A model generated the notes under the pieces. The model had not been told where the DNA came from, made no database searches, and worked only from the letters and a program-made list of their open reading frames with translations. The position numbers were made by a program, and so were the translations under genes. Positions 48,547 through 60,270 of a DNA stretch of 64,000 nt are shown here, one piece after another. The stretch spans positions 3,286,001 to 3,350,000 of the forward strand of contig NW_020825317.1 in the NCBI RefSeq assembly GCF_003286085.1, read 5' to 3'. Position 1 is the stretch's first letter. The number at the start of each line of letters is the position of its first letter. The DNA comes from Drosophila persimilis. Taxonomy: Eukaryota > Arthropoda > Insecta > Diptera > Drosophilidae.

Positions 48547-48828
48547 CCAGGCCAGGACTGGTAGCGATGTTGGTCTGGGGATAACAATCCTCCTCATCCT
48601 CGCCGTTCTGACAATTGAAGACGCCGTCGCATCGCATCTCGTCGCAGATGGTGGTTCCGGTAGTGCGGCAGATGAAGGTGGCATCGCCGCGACAGCCCAA
48701 GTCATCGCTGGGACCAGTGTTCCAGCTGTTGTGGCCGGAACCCTCGACATCGGGCTCTGACGTGGCAGTGGGTTCATGGGGAAGTGGATCCTCGTTGGGA
48801 TCGCTGGGATCGCTGGGATCGGTGGGCT
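48547..48828 (-). CDS. trol: Perlecan exon: acidic linker with Ser-Gly site and LDLa module 2
   Basis: 282 bp, phase 1 at both ends. It begins with an Asp/Pro/Ser repeat (EPTDPSDPSDPNEDPLPHEP) and EPDVEGSGHNSW, a Ser-Gly preceded by acidic residues that fits a glycosaminoglycan attachment site. One LDLa module follows from GCRGDATFICRTTGTTICDE to CQNGEDEEDC; its calcium motif is altered (NGEDE). The acceptor is aaaacag and the donor gtaaat at 48545-48546. Confidence 0.92.
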
Positions 48829-49063
48829 CTGTTTTTGTTCGGAAGTCACAAATTGAATTAGCAGTCGATAGACACATCAAGGTGGATCACATCATAGAAG
48901 ACGAAAACGTAGACAAAGACAATTATAATAGAGTGGAAGCAGAAGCGGCAAGGCAAGTGGAAATAATGGAAATACTCCTCCTCATAGGGAGGCACAGAAA
49001 CAATGAGGAGACACACACGAGAATGAGGCAGGGGGTTATTCGCACGTTAGTCTCAGAGTAGAC

Positions 49064-49312
49064 TGCAGTTCTCCACACCGTTGTAGTATCTGCTGCAGGT
49101 GTCCTCCCATTCGTCCGAGTTGTCCTGACAATCCTGCCTGCCGTTGCACAGGTCGTAGCAATGGATCCGCTGGCCATCGGCGCAGTAAAAGTCCGCACCA
49201 TCACACCCCGCCTTGAATGCTGGCGGAGATGCTGGCGTTTCCAGCGATGGTGGTGGCGGTGTCGTTGATGATGGGGGCGCTGGTGTTGGGGCTGCTGCCT
49301 GCCACATGGATT
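49064..49312 (-). CDS. trol: Perlecan exon: Pro/Thr linker and LDLa module 1, donor uncertain
   Basis: The acceptor atgtag (49313-49314) gives phase 1. It reads SMWQAAAPTPAPPSSTTPPP, then an LDLa module from GCDGADFYCADGQRIHCYDL to DNSDEWEDTC and SRYYNGVENC. The 3' end is unclear: two phase-1 GT sites exist (exon edge at 49064, gtctac, or 49079, gtgtgg), both weak. If neither is used, translation stops at the TGA at 49053-49055 after SLL. The exon itself is certain, its lower edge is not. Confidence 0.8.
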
Positions 49313-49368
49313 CTACATACAGAATTCAGGATTGAACGGGGTGGATGATTGACAGCAGCAGGGAGTAG

Positions 49369-49402
49369 CAGCAGCAGCAGCAGCAGCAGCAGTAGCAGCA
49401 GA
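49369..49402. repeat. (CAG)n microsatellite in intron
   Basis: About ten CAG units with two TAG interruptions, in the 130-bp intron between the SEA exon and LDLa module 1. Confidence 0.85.
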
Positions 49403-49444
49403 AAAAGACTGGAGATTGAAGATCTAACACACACAGACACTTAC

Positions 49445-49608
49445 CATGAACCTTCTCGAAGGAGAAGACATCATCCGCAAAGGCACCCAATCGTCCTAGT
49501 CTACTGTAGGTCGTCAACTGTTCACGCAGTTGGTCCTCGAACTCTGTGATGCGATTGGGCAGCTCCAGTTGGAGCATCACGTTCACCTTGAAGCCATCAT
49601 CCGTTTGA
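49445..49608 (-). CDS. trol: Perlecan exon: second half of the SEA domain
   Basis: 164 bp, phase 2 in (acceptor ttcgcag, 49609-49610), phase 1 out (gtaagt at 49443-49444). It reads QTDDGFKVNVMLQLELPNRI, then TEFEDQLREQLTTYSRLGRL and GAFADDVFSFEKVH. This is the C-terminal half of a SEA domain (beta strand then helix). It begins right after LLRVD of the preceding exon. Confidence 0.92.
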
Positions 49609-49670
49609 CTGCGAAAGGAAAGAGGACACTGATTAATGGACATCCTAGAGGGCTTATGGATGGGACTCAC

Positions 49671-49839
49671 TCGACTCGCAGCAGGGTACTGCGGATGTCC
49701 AGCTCATCATCATCGACGGTGGTGACAAAGAACTTGCGGATCTCCTCCTCGAGCAGCTTCTGCAGATTGAGGAAGGCCTCGCTGTTCCTGTCCGCAAACT
49801 CGTCCGTGTAGGGCTCGGCAATGGTGAAATATGTGCGAT
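49671..49839 (-). CDS. trol: Perlecan exon: first half of the SEA domain
   Basis: 169 bp, phase 1 in (acceptor cttgcag, 49840-49841), phase 2 out (gtgagt at 49669-49670). It reads RTYFTIAEPYTDEFADRNSE, then AFLNLQKLLEEEIRKFFVTT and VDDDELDIRSTLLRV. This is typical of the first strand and helices of SEA, found near the N-terminus of perlecans. The GSVVV-type self-cleavage motif of mucin SEA domains is absent. Confidence 0.93.
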
Positions 49840-49897
49840 CTGCAAGCCGGGTCAAGGATCAAAAAGGGATCAATGAGAGTACTACTTCTGGACTTAC

Positions 49898-50429
49898 AGA
49901 AGCTCGTCTCCTCGTCGACATCGGGGGAGCTGCCCTCCGTTTCGTCGTACAGCTCAGAAGCGCGCTTTCGGGGTTCGGTGGCACGATTGTGCAGCTGCTG
50001 TTGGACTTGCTTCATCAGCACCTTCTGGCGCTCTTTCTGCTCCTGGAGCCGGTGCTTCTGGTCGAGCCTCGACCGCTCCCGCTCCTCCCTGGCCCTACGG
50101 CGACGCTCCTGCTGCCGCTCAATGATCCCGCGACGATTGCGGGTCTTTTCGGCGGCAGCAGCACCATCCCCGCCGAAGATGCGGGAGAGGGAGCGACGCA
50201 CACGGTGCACGCCCTGGCTGAACCAGTTGCCCTCATCCTCGTCCGCCGCCTGCTGGACCTCGGCGAGGGGCAGGTCATCGTCCTCGAGGAGGCCCTCATC
50301 GTCGTCGTCCAGCAGGGAGTCGCCGCCGCCTCCATGAAGTGCCGCCGCCGAGCCCAACTTGCTGCTGGGCTGCAGGGATACCTCGTCGGCAAGGATAAAG
50401 TCCAGGTCATCGTCAAAGTTCGAGACTTG
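49898..50429 (-). CDS. trol: Perlecan exon: N-terminal acidic then basic charged region
   Basis: 532 bp, phase 0 in (acceptor tttacag, 50430-50431), phase 1 out (gtaagt at 49896-49897), 177 codons. It begins QVSNFDDDLDFILADEVSLQ, then a Gly/Asp-rich acidic part (DSLLDDDDEGLLEDDD), a furin-like HRVRRSLSRIF, and about 70 residues of Arg/Glu/Gln-rich helix (ERQQERRRRAREERERSRL, later QKVLMKQVQQQLHNR), ending EPRKRASELYDETEGSSPDV. It has no Met start with a signal peptide: the first exon lies upstream and was not found in the window. Confidence 0.9.
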
Positions 50430-51714
50430 CTGTAAAGAAAAATGAAAAATGATGGAACCATTTTAAATAATCTTGAAGAAAATGTATTTAAAGGGGATTC
50501 ATCGGACAAATACTCGCATATGGAAGTCGGTAATCGAAAGAAACTGGTTGATGGAGAACCCTTAAGAGAACGTGTGTTAGAATCTTTGGATCTGAGTATC
50601 GTAATAATCTAAAAGCTGATCAAATCCCTACCACCAAGGCCATTCCATACTAATCCTCAGGCAATCAACCGGAAACCCAGAGATTCAAGCAATGCAGAGA
50701 ATTCTCTTCCGCTTTACCGAGATGGCAAGTGCTAAGGGAAAGCTCTGGCAATTATCTTACATTTAGTTGAAATATAGCATTTCTCTAGCATTTATTTTCC
50801 TCCATCGCACTGCTTTCCAGTTCCATTTCCCCCACTTAGCGTTCGCTTGTTTACGGCATTCGTGTTATGTTTTCCCCAACGAAAGCACAGCGCTCGGTCT
50901 GGTTGTGGTCTCCGCTAAGCAAATACACACCACCATGCGCTCAACAGTTTTAGAGCATCTACAGTTTTAAGCTGACACTCCACCATTTTACAAGTGACAT
51001 TCCCTCGGCAGTTTGAGAGTGACCGTCACTAGAAAGCTTTTCACCACAGTGGAACCTCACTACAGCGACCACTTAACATAGGCTGGCAACAGAGTTCCCC
51101 ACTGTTACTGCTACCGAATGGAGTGTTTCTGTTATCGACATCCAAACAGGTGATTTCCCCCTGCAAGGGGCTCAAAAGCTGCTTGCGATACGCCCCTCAT
51201 ACATATGTATGTATCTTTCAGTTGTTGCAGTTCCTTACAGATCTTTCTCTAAGATATCCCTTTCTTTATGCTTCAGTGAATGGCTTGAATTTTACCAAAA
51301 ATTGATTAATCTTTATAATTTGTTGCTGTTTATAAACTTCAAAATCGTGTTATAATCTTACAATCTTAAGTAGCTCAGTCAAGCACCTCCTTTTAGACTT
51401 TCGTGGAGAGAAACTTTTTAAATTCACCTGGGTCAACTTCATTCTTTTTTTATATTTTAATGTGATTGATTGTCCTTGTACATTTTTAGCTTTAAATTTT
51501 AAAGATGTTGGAATGGTTCAGACTACGAATAATCGGGAATAATTATCTGCAATATTTATATTTTAAATACAAATAATTGTATTATATTTTAGCTGTCATC
51601 AATGAATACATCAGACTTTAAAGAAAATATATATTTTTTTAATTTTTGGCTTAAAATTCCGTACTTAATTATCATTAAACAACAAAATTTCAAAGGTATA
51701 TCTTTATTATTTCA

Positions 51715-52045
51715 GAAGCAATGCCTTAAATTCGCCAGATAGGCTGTTTCGCCCACTGTGCGTCTGTCCGTCCCGATGAGCGCCTAGATCTCAGAGACCA
51801 TAGGAGGACGAAAATCTAAACTGAAAACGCAGAACCATAGAGAATGCCCCTATCTAGCTGATCGCCGAACCCGGATCAGATCGGTTTATTATTAAGGCCA
51901 GAAGGAGAAAAGGAAACTGCAGTGGCTAAGCAATGCCTTCCAGCCGCTTACTCATTCCCTCTCTCTCACACACTCTCCGTCGTGCAGTGTGCGCCCTCTG
52001 GCGGAGGGGAGCCAAACTAACTGAGTATCGGGTATAAATGTTGAG
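51715..52045 (+). repeat. Dispersed element copy A (TATACCCG family)
   Basis: It shares several blocks with the copy at 56.4-56.85 kb: an AACGCAGAA...AGAGAATG block, a GAACCCGGATCAGATCGG-like block, a GAAACTGCAGTGGCTA-like block, and a highly conserved block around 51984-52012 (GTGCAGTG, then GCCCTCTGGCGGAGGGGAGC). It ends with GAGTATCGGGTATAAA, the inverse of the family's left end. Its left end is decayed. Confidence 0.7.
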
Positions 52046-55000
52046 TCGCGACTCTGGCTGCGACTCCCCACGTTCCCGCCCGTTCTAATTGAGAATAAAT
52101 TCTTTTCTTGTCTATTATTTTCTTTTTGTTAATCGTTTACTCTATTTCTGGAGTATTTTTTGTGAGGGTTACGTATGACGCGTGGTGTGGCTGATAAGTG
52201 CACCGCTTGCCCCATGTGCAACATGTGAGTGTGTGCCCCAACAAGAAACGCCGCTTCCCGATCATATCTATCCACGAAATTGATGTTCGATGCTCTTCCT
52301 ATTACCCATTCCCCTTTTGTTCCACCCACCCCTCGCTCCACACTTCCTCCCATGATGCAGTTCTCCCCCCGCCCCCTTCTGCCACTCTGGCTGTGTGGCG
52401 GGTGGGAAATACTGGAATGTGGGGCAAGTGTGCATGGGACAAGCACCTTCCACTTATCCCCTTATCGAATATGCTTTCATAAACTAGAAAGATAATGGAA
52501 GAGACATGACAAGAGCGGCACCAAGAGAAGAGAGTGATAGAGAGAGGACAACAAGAGAGGAAAGTAATTATACATATATCAGTTTTCATTTATTTTTGAA
52601 CAGTTTATTAGACATTCCATACATGGAATCGGCTTCAAAAACAGTCGAAAATTAACTAAAAAGTAAGGAGAATTTTAGGTGCTGTCTGTTTTTAAAAGCC
52701 ATCCAGTTGGAATGGTATTGCATTCCTCCTGCCTGTATGCCTGTGTATGCCACATCGAATACGCCTAGTCTCGATGTGTCTCTCTAAAAGAAAGTTACAG
52801 AGTCAGCCACGTTGTAAAACATATTTTCTTGACTAGCATCAAAAAGGCCAGAAGGCATTCTGCATCGATTTCGCTGTATAAATTCCCCATAAGCGAAAAT
52901 ACTGTTCGCTATGATCTGATTGACGGTCACACGTAAACGTTTGATGTAACGCAGCTGAGTTCCGTCCATTCATTCACAAATGAAGATCCTTAGAAGATCA
53001 TTCAAGCACTGGAAGCAGGAGAGATCCCATCGAAATATCGTGTAGAAGGGCACCATATGGTGCATATATGCCTCTTGCCTCGTCTCCAAATGAAGACCCC
53101 CCACAAAAAGTATGTTCCCGTAAAAGTGTCGCCAAAAACTGTGACTGCAAACACTGGAAACCCCTCAAACGTTTCTTCAAACTTCAGAATATCTTTTACG
53201 GTTCCATTTCTCACTGTTCGAAAGAATCAAAGTTGAACAAACTTCCCTTCGGGTGAAGGAGATTGTTGTTTTGGTTTTGATTTCTGCTGTTGCTGTTTTG
53301 TCTGCCACATTTGGGGGCTGAGGCGGCATTGTCTGGCGGGGTGTCTGCCAACTGGCTTGCCGGGGGAAAGGGAATGGGAATCGGCCTTTTGTGTGCACCA
53401 AAGTCACGTGCCACAACACAAATTTGAAGTTTTTGTCGAGTTTTGGTGTTGTTTTTGCCCTCTCTCTTCCTGTTTTCGGGTGTGTGTCACACATAATAAT
53501 AATGATAATAGTAATAATAGTAATAATATTGTGGCATCTTCGATGGCCACTTAAAGAGCGATTCAGAGTAGATTTTGTGGATTGAAAAATGCACTCTAAC
53601 TGAAGTTCGATTGAGGTCTGATTTTGGAATGAAGTCTTAAGAAAATTCAAATGTTTTTCAACAATTTAAGCAGATCTCCCTTTCTTATTAGCCCCGATCT
53701 CACCATTCTTTGGCCACCAAATGGCAACTGATTTTCAGAGTCAACAGTCGGTCCGCCATCTGCATTGCTGTACGGGTGGAAAATCGGTCAAATTCCGTGC
53801 CACAACAGGGGGCATGAGGCTGAGATGAGGTGCCATTTGGTGGCAGTGCGGAATGGAACGCTTGACACAGATTCCGGACGGAATCTAGCGTTTATTGGGA
53901 TTATTGCACAGGAGAGGTCGCCCCCCCCACACGGATCCGCTAATGCACACGAACCGCATGGCCGTTTGTGGCTCTCAAACTGTACCGCCCACGCGGCAAA
54001 ATGATGCTGCAACTGCAACTGAATCTGCCTCAGAGTCTGCTCTAAAGAGGAGACGGCGGACAGTAATGAATTATTACGCATACGCACCGCAGAACAAACA
54101 AACAGAAGCAGAAACAGAAACAGAAAATATGTACATGCAACAGACAGGCAGAGAGAGAGACAGACAGGCAGACAGACAGACAGCCAGTACACAGAGTGAA
54201 AGATTTGTATTTTTATTTGTATTTATGAGGCGATGCGGCGATCCAATTAGATGACAACACGCAAGCCACTGCCAGCGCGACTGCGTGTGTCCTTGAACCC
54301 AATTTTGCCATGCAACGAATGAGGCATCTGCCAGATTTATAAGCAAGACGAAACAAATGCATGCCCCGAAACTTGTTGCACAGTGGAAGGGGTGTTGCGG
54401 CTAGAAGTGGGTCAGCGGTGGCAAGCAAAGGTGGCAAGCAGGCGCTCACCAAGGTCACACCCCGCGATCCCTTTTCGAGTGTGGCATCCGTCCATTGAAC
54501 CCCCGAAAGCTGGACGAGAAATCATCGAAGTTTCCTTTTGTGATGTTTTCACCCTTTTTGCTTTGAGTCTGGAGTCCATTTCCTGTAAAGACACAAATTA
54601 CAGAGGCCAGACGCCTCCTTCGCGACTCATAAATTCGACTGCCACATGTGGCTTCTTTTTTGGTGGGGTCTTGGGGCGGGTCTTGTTGCAAGCAATTTAT
54701 TTTCATCAATGTTCGAAAATCGCAGACGAGCGAGAAATTCTCGTTAAATCGATCGCCGCACATCTGAGGAGGAGGAGGCGACACGACTCTGCCTGCCACA
54801 CACAATTTGTGGCCACCAGGCACGGCACAGGCACTTGCCCCAGGACGTGGCAGGCCCTAAAACTATCACAAAACCACACACACAAAAAACGTACAAACAG
54901 AAGAGCAAATCAGAACGGAAAATAAAACAAATAATCAAAATGGGGAATGGAGGATGGAGGATAAGATACGTGAGACGAAGCAGGGTATACCCTTTAATGA

Positions 55001-56377
55001 GAGTAAGCGAGCGAAAGAGAGAAGGAATCCAATGACCCTTAGGTAAAGGGAGTCAAACTGGGAATCAAGGGAACAGAAACAGAAAGACCGAGAGGTACTG
55101 CTGCATGACACGTCTTGTTACGAAAAGAGTGGAATCTGTAGGGCGATATCTGCATCTGTTTCTGATGAGTATTTGTCATAATAACATCAATCACAACGGG
55201 AAATCCTAGCAGATCTTTCCACGGAAAATAAGAACTGATGAAAGAAAAGATGCATTGGTTTTGGGAACATAAGAGTAAGTCTTTCGGTTTGTTTTCAGTC
55301 ATACTTTTCTATTTTTAATAATTTTTAATATTTTAGTGGATAGAATTTTTGCCCTTGAGTCTCTAAAGATCCATTAATCAATTGACAGATACGACCATAA
55401 TATGTATATATAGACATACATATATAGACAAATCTATGCGACAGATAAATATCATGCAGCAGTGCCCATCGGTCGGTTGGCCATCAGACATTTTCCGCTA
55501 CTGGTGATACAATGTGATGATGGAAATCCTTTTCCTTTGGATGATTTTCTTAGAAACCCGAGGACTCTATGCAGTGGCAAACTATGAAAGAGGGGTATCA
55601 AGAATTAGGCAGAACAGCAGACATGTGTGGCATGGAGCTAACTTTTGTGCTGTTGCCCACAATTATCACTGGCTGTAGGAGGCAGGAGGCGGAAGGCGGG
55701 AGCCAAGAGGCAGGAGAGAAGCAGGCAAAAGGAGGCAGGAAAAAAGGAAATTGAGGGTAAAAACATGTGAAAATTTGATTAAAAACTAGCTCCAAGGTAA
55801 TTGCCCCAGCAGGGGCAGGGCAAACAGCAGGCATTCCCATTCACCTTCCCCTGTCTCTGCTCTCCGGCCGTGACGGGGGCTTTCTCTCACCCCTTAGACC
55901 CTGCCACATGGAGGGGTAGCATGATAGCTGCAGCTTAAATGTGCAGCAGAAACACACAGCACTGAAAATGACATCAAGTACAAGTATTTGGGTCTCTGGA
56001 GCAAGTGCAAAGCAATTGACGCCGCCACGTCGTTGCGTCTCCTCGAAGATTATGCGATTAGAGGTAGAGGCAGAGCAGCCGAGGAAAGGCAAAGGCCGCC
56101 CTCACCAGTCAAGTAAATTCCTAGTCCCCAGCAGCAGCCTCAGCAGCGGCAGCGAACGCGCTTGCAACGCCCGTCAATCATCATCAAACGCATCAGTGGC
56201 TGCTGCTGCATGGGGCATCAGCTGATGGGACCACTGGACGTTGCATCCGAGATCCAGAGAATCTCTGAATCGTCTGCGGGTCCAAAAGCCAGACTCCCCC
56301 GATCCACAGATGCCCAGATGGTGCTGTCCGTCTCCGTCTCAGTTTCAGTCTCAGCAGGAAATATTTAGCGCTCGACG

Positions 56378-56855
56378 AGGCTTTATTATACCCGGTACTC
56401 AAAGAGTATGGGGGTATACGCTCAGAGAGTATATATATTCGATTTGTGACGAAAGTGGATGTGTGCCACACCAAGAAGGAAGCGTTTTCGACCCGAGAAA
56501 ACGAAAAACGCAGAATCACAGAGAATGACCATATCTACCAGACCACAGAATCCGAATCAGGTCGGATCAGCCAGAAGGAACAAATGAAACTGCAGGGGCT
56601 ACGCAACGACTTCCACACGCTTGCTTATTCGCTCTCTTCACCGTGCAGTGTGTGCCCTCTGGCGGAGGGGAGCGAATAGAAAAAAAGAGACAGAAGTAAG
56701 AAAAAAGATCAATTCCTCCAAGCCTGATTTCTATGTAATTTTTCTTGCCAGAAACTCTGTTCGTCCCTTTTGTAAATTACGTAAATCATAAGCTCAAACC
56801 GAAGCTATATACCCACTGAGTACCGGGTATAGAATAGAGCCGCGGCCCTTGCCGC
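56378..56855 (+). repeat. Dispersed element copy B (TATACCCG family), both ends present
   Basis: It starts with TATACCCGGTACTCAAAGAG and ends near 56833 with GAGTACCGGGTATAGAA, its near-perfect inverse. Inside are a word shared with the copy at 63.5 kb (AGAAGGAAGCG) and the CTCTGGCGGAGGGGAGC block shared with copy A. A minus-strand or plus-strand protein is not coded: the longest frames are short. Confidence 0.7.
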
Positions 56856-58939
56856 TATCCACAGCGGTCCCGCTCGCTTTTGTTTCTGTTTCTGCTTCTG
56901 CTCGGCTACTGTGCCACAATTTGTTGTGCCTTAATTAAACTGCAGTACGTTTTGCAGCAATTGCTTTGATTTAATTAGTTTTTCGCATATACAAGATCTC
57001 ATATTAGCGAATGGAAATGGAATGCGATTGCGAATTCGCATTCTCTTTACCTCCCACGCCCACGGCTCTGTCATTTGGCATTTGCATACGACATTCATTT
57101 GGATCTCCCATTTCCCAATCCACCATCTTTCTGTTTGATTTTTGTATTACTTTTTGACGGCTTGGAAGATGACCATCCAATCTCTTAAAGAATCATCTGT
57201 AATATCCTGGTTATAATTATTACCATAACTTTTGACTACTTCCGATCTATTTTCATTCATGTCGAAACGCTTTTGTCGAGGCAAACATAATGCAGGCCAT
57301 TAAATCAGCAGTTTTCAGCGATGACACTCACAAAATCGATATATTTTTGCTAAGTATTTAATCGTACAAAATCTTTTATTGATTAATGGGAACATTTTCA
57401 CCGCGAAGCAGCTAGGTATCTAGGTATTCCAGATAGTTGTCCTCTACACAAATGTTTTAAAGGCTTCAAAAAACATATATTTTAAATACAAGCCCAAACA
57501 AAAAACAATAAATATTCAGTCCTTTAGTTTAAAAAGCAAGAAACAAAGCAGTGTTTATGCCATTCCATTGCGACACTCATTCAATGGACAAAGCAAAGTT
57601 TCCCGGGGAAACTTTTCAATAGTCAACCGCCCCTCCCCCTTCCCTTCCCTTTCCCCTACCCATACCCATTCGAGTGGCGTTAATTGGCCTTTGACCTGCC
57701 AGACAACGATCCGCATATGAATCCTTTCGCAGTGGCGAGGAAATTAAATTCCACGAAACAATGACCGAAGGAGCGAGGATATGAGCGGGTTACAAATCAG
57801 TGGACACTGCCGCCTGCTTGAGCCCTGAGACGTGCAACACTCTGCCCCCAAGTCAATGCTCAGGATTCAGGATTCCGGATTCCGGATACAGCATTCTGGT
57901 TTGACAATGTATTGTTGATGTGTTGTTTATGGCAGAGCATCGCAGTCTCTGGTTGTTTTGGCTGCAGACTCATTTAAATGTTGAACCTTCCTGCTGCAAG
58001 GTTAGCACACGTCCGTGGCATCAGCCCCCATCACCAGCCCAACACCCAGCGGGAGAGCTGCTGGAGAGCGTGTCAAAAAAGGAACAAGTTGAAGCGTGGA
58101 GTATCCTCTGCGGCGCTCTCAGCGTAGAATGTACCCTGGATAGGTAGGGAACATGGCACTTAATAGAAGTATTCCTTTTTATTTTAGAAGAATAGTGGCG
58201 GTACACACTGGCGATCTGTCTGAGATCTAGGCTTCAATTGGGAGGGATGGTGTGACATGGATATACTGTATATACCATCTAATGCTACCTAATAATGCTA
58301 ATCGAGAATACATTTACATGTACGTGTATGTGTGTGTATTGAATCCAATCCAAAAACCTCTTCTGTTCTTATGCCCGACACTCAAAGGGTACGGGATTAT
58401 GCCCCTCACAACGTATCACGACTTTCCCGGTCGCTATTGCAATAGGCATACGATTGGTGGGACTTTTGATAGACAATACACATCCATTACTTCACTGAAT
58501 GCTAGACCTGTTTCTGGAATCAATCGCTAGTTCCCTGTTTTGTACATATGTATGCCTATGTGGCCCTTGGTCGGGCATACCCTTCTGGCACTGTCCTTCG
58601 GAGTGTCGGCGGGGCATCATCGTGATATGCCAGCAGCACCAGCAGCACGCTTTGGCGACTGTTGATCCTGGGCGCTTTGATGTCTCACTGGCACTGGCAC
58701 TGGCACTCTTCTTCTATCGTGGCTTCCCGCTGCTTGCTTTCTCGCTCTGTCCTGCTGTCATTGCTCTGCCTGTCGCTCCCGCTCCTTCAGCCCTCCGCTG
58801 CCTACGCCGCTGCTGGCCTGCTTGGGGATGCGGCTCACGTTTTGGCAATTTCTCATAAAACAAACGACCATTAACGCCTTTAAGTTGTCGGCAGAGTTTT
58901 TTTTCCGGGGGAGCTCTCTTCTGCCGTCACTTTCTGCTG

Positions 58940-58966
58940 CCCCCCCCCCCCCCCCCCCCCCCCCCC
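58940..58966. repeat. Poly-C tract of 27 bases
   Basis: An uninterrupted run of C between CTGCTG and ACCTTC. Such pure runs are rare in fly DNA and hard to sequence, so the length may be wrong. Confidence 0.85.
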
Positions 58967-60029
58967 ACCTTCTGTCATCACTCTCTCTTGCTTCCCTGCC
59001 AGCCTGTTCTGCTGCTCCTGCTCCTGCTGCTGCCTTTGCGGTTGAGCCTCTGTTGGCGCTGGCAGCGTTTTGTCCTGCTCTGAGCCTCTGCTGTCCATCC
59101 CCCGCCCTTTGAGCGAGGAGGAGGAGTGGCTGTGGTTCGTGTCTCATATTAAGTTGTCAGCCGTCTTGAGCTACTCTCCCCGCATCCCCTCTCCCGCCAC
59201 CCACTGCCACGCTCCCCCGTCCTTCAAGCAGCAGCAGCAGAAAAAGTGCAGTTTTTTGATGCTCTGCTGTGGCGTCGCTGCTTTGGTCCCTAAGCCCCGT
59301 TTAATGGGCAAATTTTGTGCCTGCCTTAGCGGTGGAGAGAGTGGGAGAGGGAGTGGAGAGGAGTGCATGAAACTATCGATGCTGCTGCTCCCTGTCGCTC
59401 GTTCCACTCTCTTTTGAGACACAACAAAGCCAATTTGCGTTCGTAATTTGTGGCACTTAGAAGCTACGTGACAATGATGAGGGTGCCTCACACACATTCC
59501 CTGCCGCACTGCCGCACAGCCACTGCCACAGCTGCCTCTGCCTGTCTTCAGGTGCCTTTTGTTGTCATTTGTCTGCATTAGTTGGAGGGGAGGAGGGAGA
59601 GGAGAAAGACAGCGGGAGCAGTCCATCAATTTGCATTATTCTTTCACCTGAAAAAGTGGACGAGAGATCTCCCCTCGACCCCCACCATTCCCCCTGCCGG
59701 CACTGCCCCCGCCCCCTCTTTCGTTGCACAATTATTGCGCTTAATTAATGTTTCTAATTAACTTACAAATTTCCTTATCAAAATTGCCTACTACAATTCC
59801 AGTCATTACAAATTTTGAGCATAATGCGAGAGGAGTGGAGTGGAGAGGAGTGTTGTGGAGGGGAAGGGCAGGAGGGCGAGTGGGACGGAAGTTAGTAGCC
59901 TAATTTCAGGTCCATGCCGTCCCCCATTTAGTGGATTGATGGCGGATGCTGCGGGGTGTACAGGATTAGGTGTATGTCCGAAGACTTTTTGGGGATTTCC
60001 GTTTGAATTGTTCATGGAGTCCCCATCAT

Positions 60030-60270
60030 TATTTTAGCTAGTATTTGGTATTTTTCAGCATTTTTCTGTACTTATTTTGTTTAGTACTTTCAACTATACA
60101 GTATTTTTGTAGCATATTTTGTTTAAGCTTTTATTTTAGTATTTTTATCTGTGAACCCAGTATTTATTGTGGTATTTTTACTTGCAACATATTCCGCTAT
60201 GAAATCGGTATTTTATTTAGTATATTTTTTAGAAAATTATCAGTATATTTGTAGTATTGGGTGGACCCGA
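60030..60270. repeat. GTATTTTT-rich degenerate repeat
   Basis: The word (A/G)GTATTTTT, or close variants such as AGTATATTT or AGCATATTTTG, occurs at least ten times in 240 bp at intervals of about 15-30 bases, always in the same orientation. Two further copies are near 63910-63930. Confidence 0.6.

Larger units (their letters stand above)
1..50429 (-). other. trol: trol (perlecan) gene body, partial at both ends
   Basis: This is the span of the recognised coding exons of one minus-strand gene. Order of domains: charged N-terminal region, SEA, 26 LDLa modules with one Ig domain inside the array, then Ig, three laminin IV domains within laminin EGF repeats, and two Ig domains running off the window. 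Only perlecan has this order, and in flies the perlecan gene is trol. The product is a secreted basement-membrane proteoglycan that in flies affects neuroblast proliferation and growth-factor signalling (family knowledge). Each proposed junction joins matching phases, and each exon length fits its phases. The missing parts are the first exon of the long form and the C-terminal Ig and laminin G region. Confidence 0.95.
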
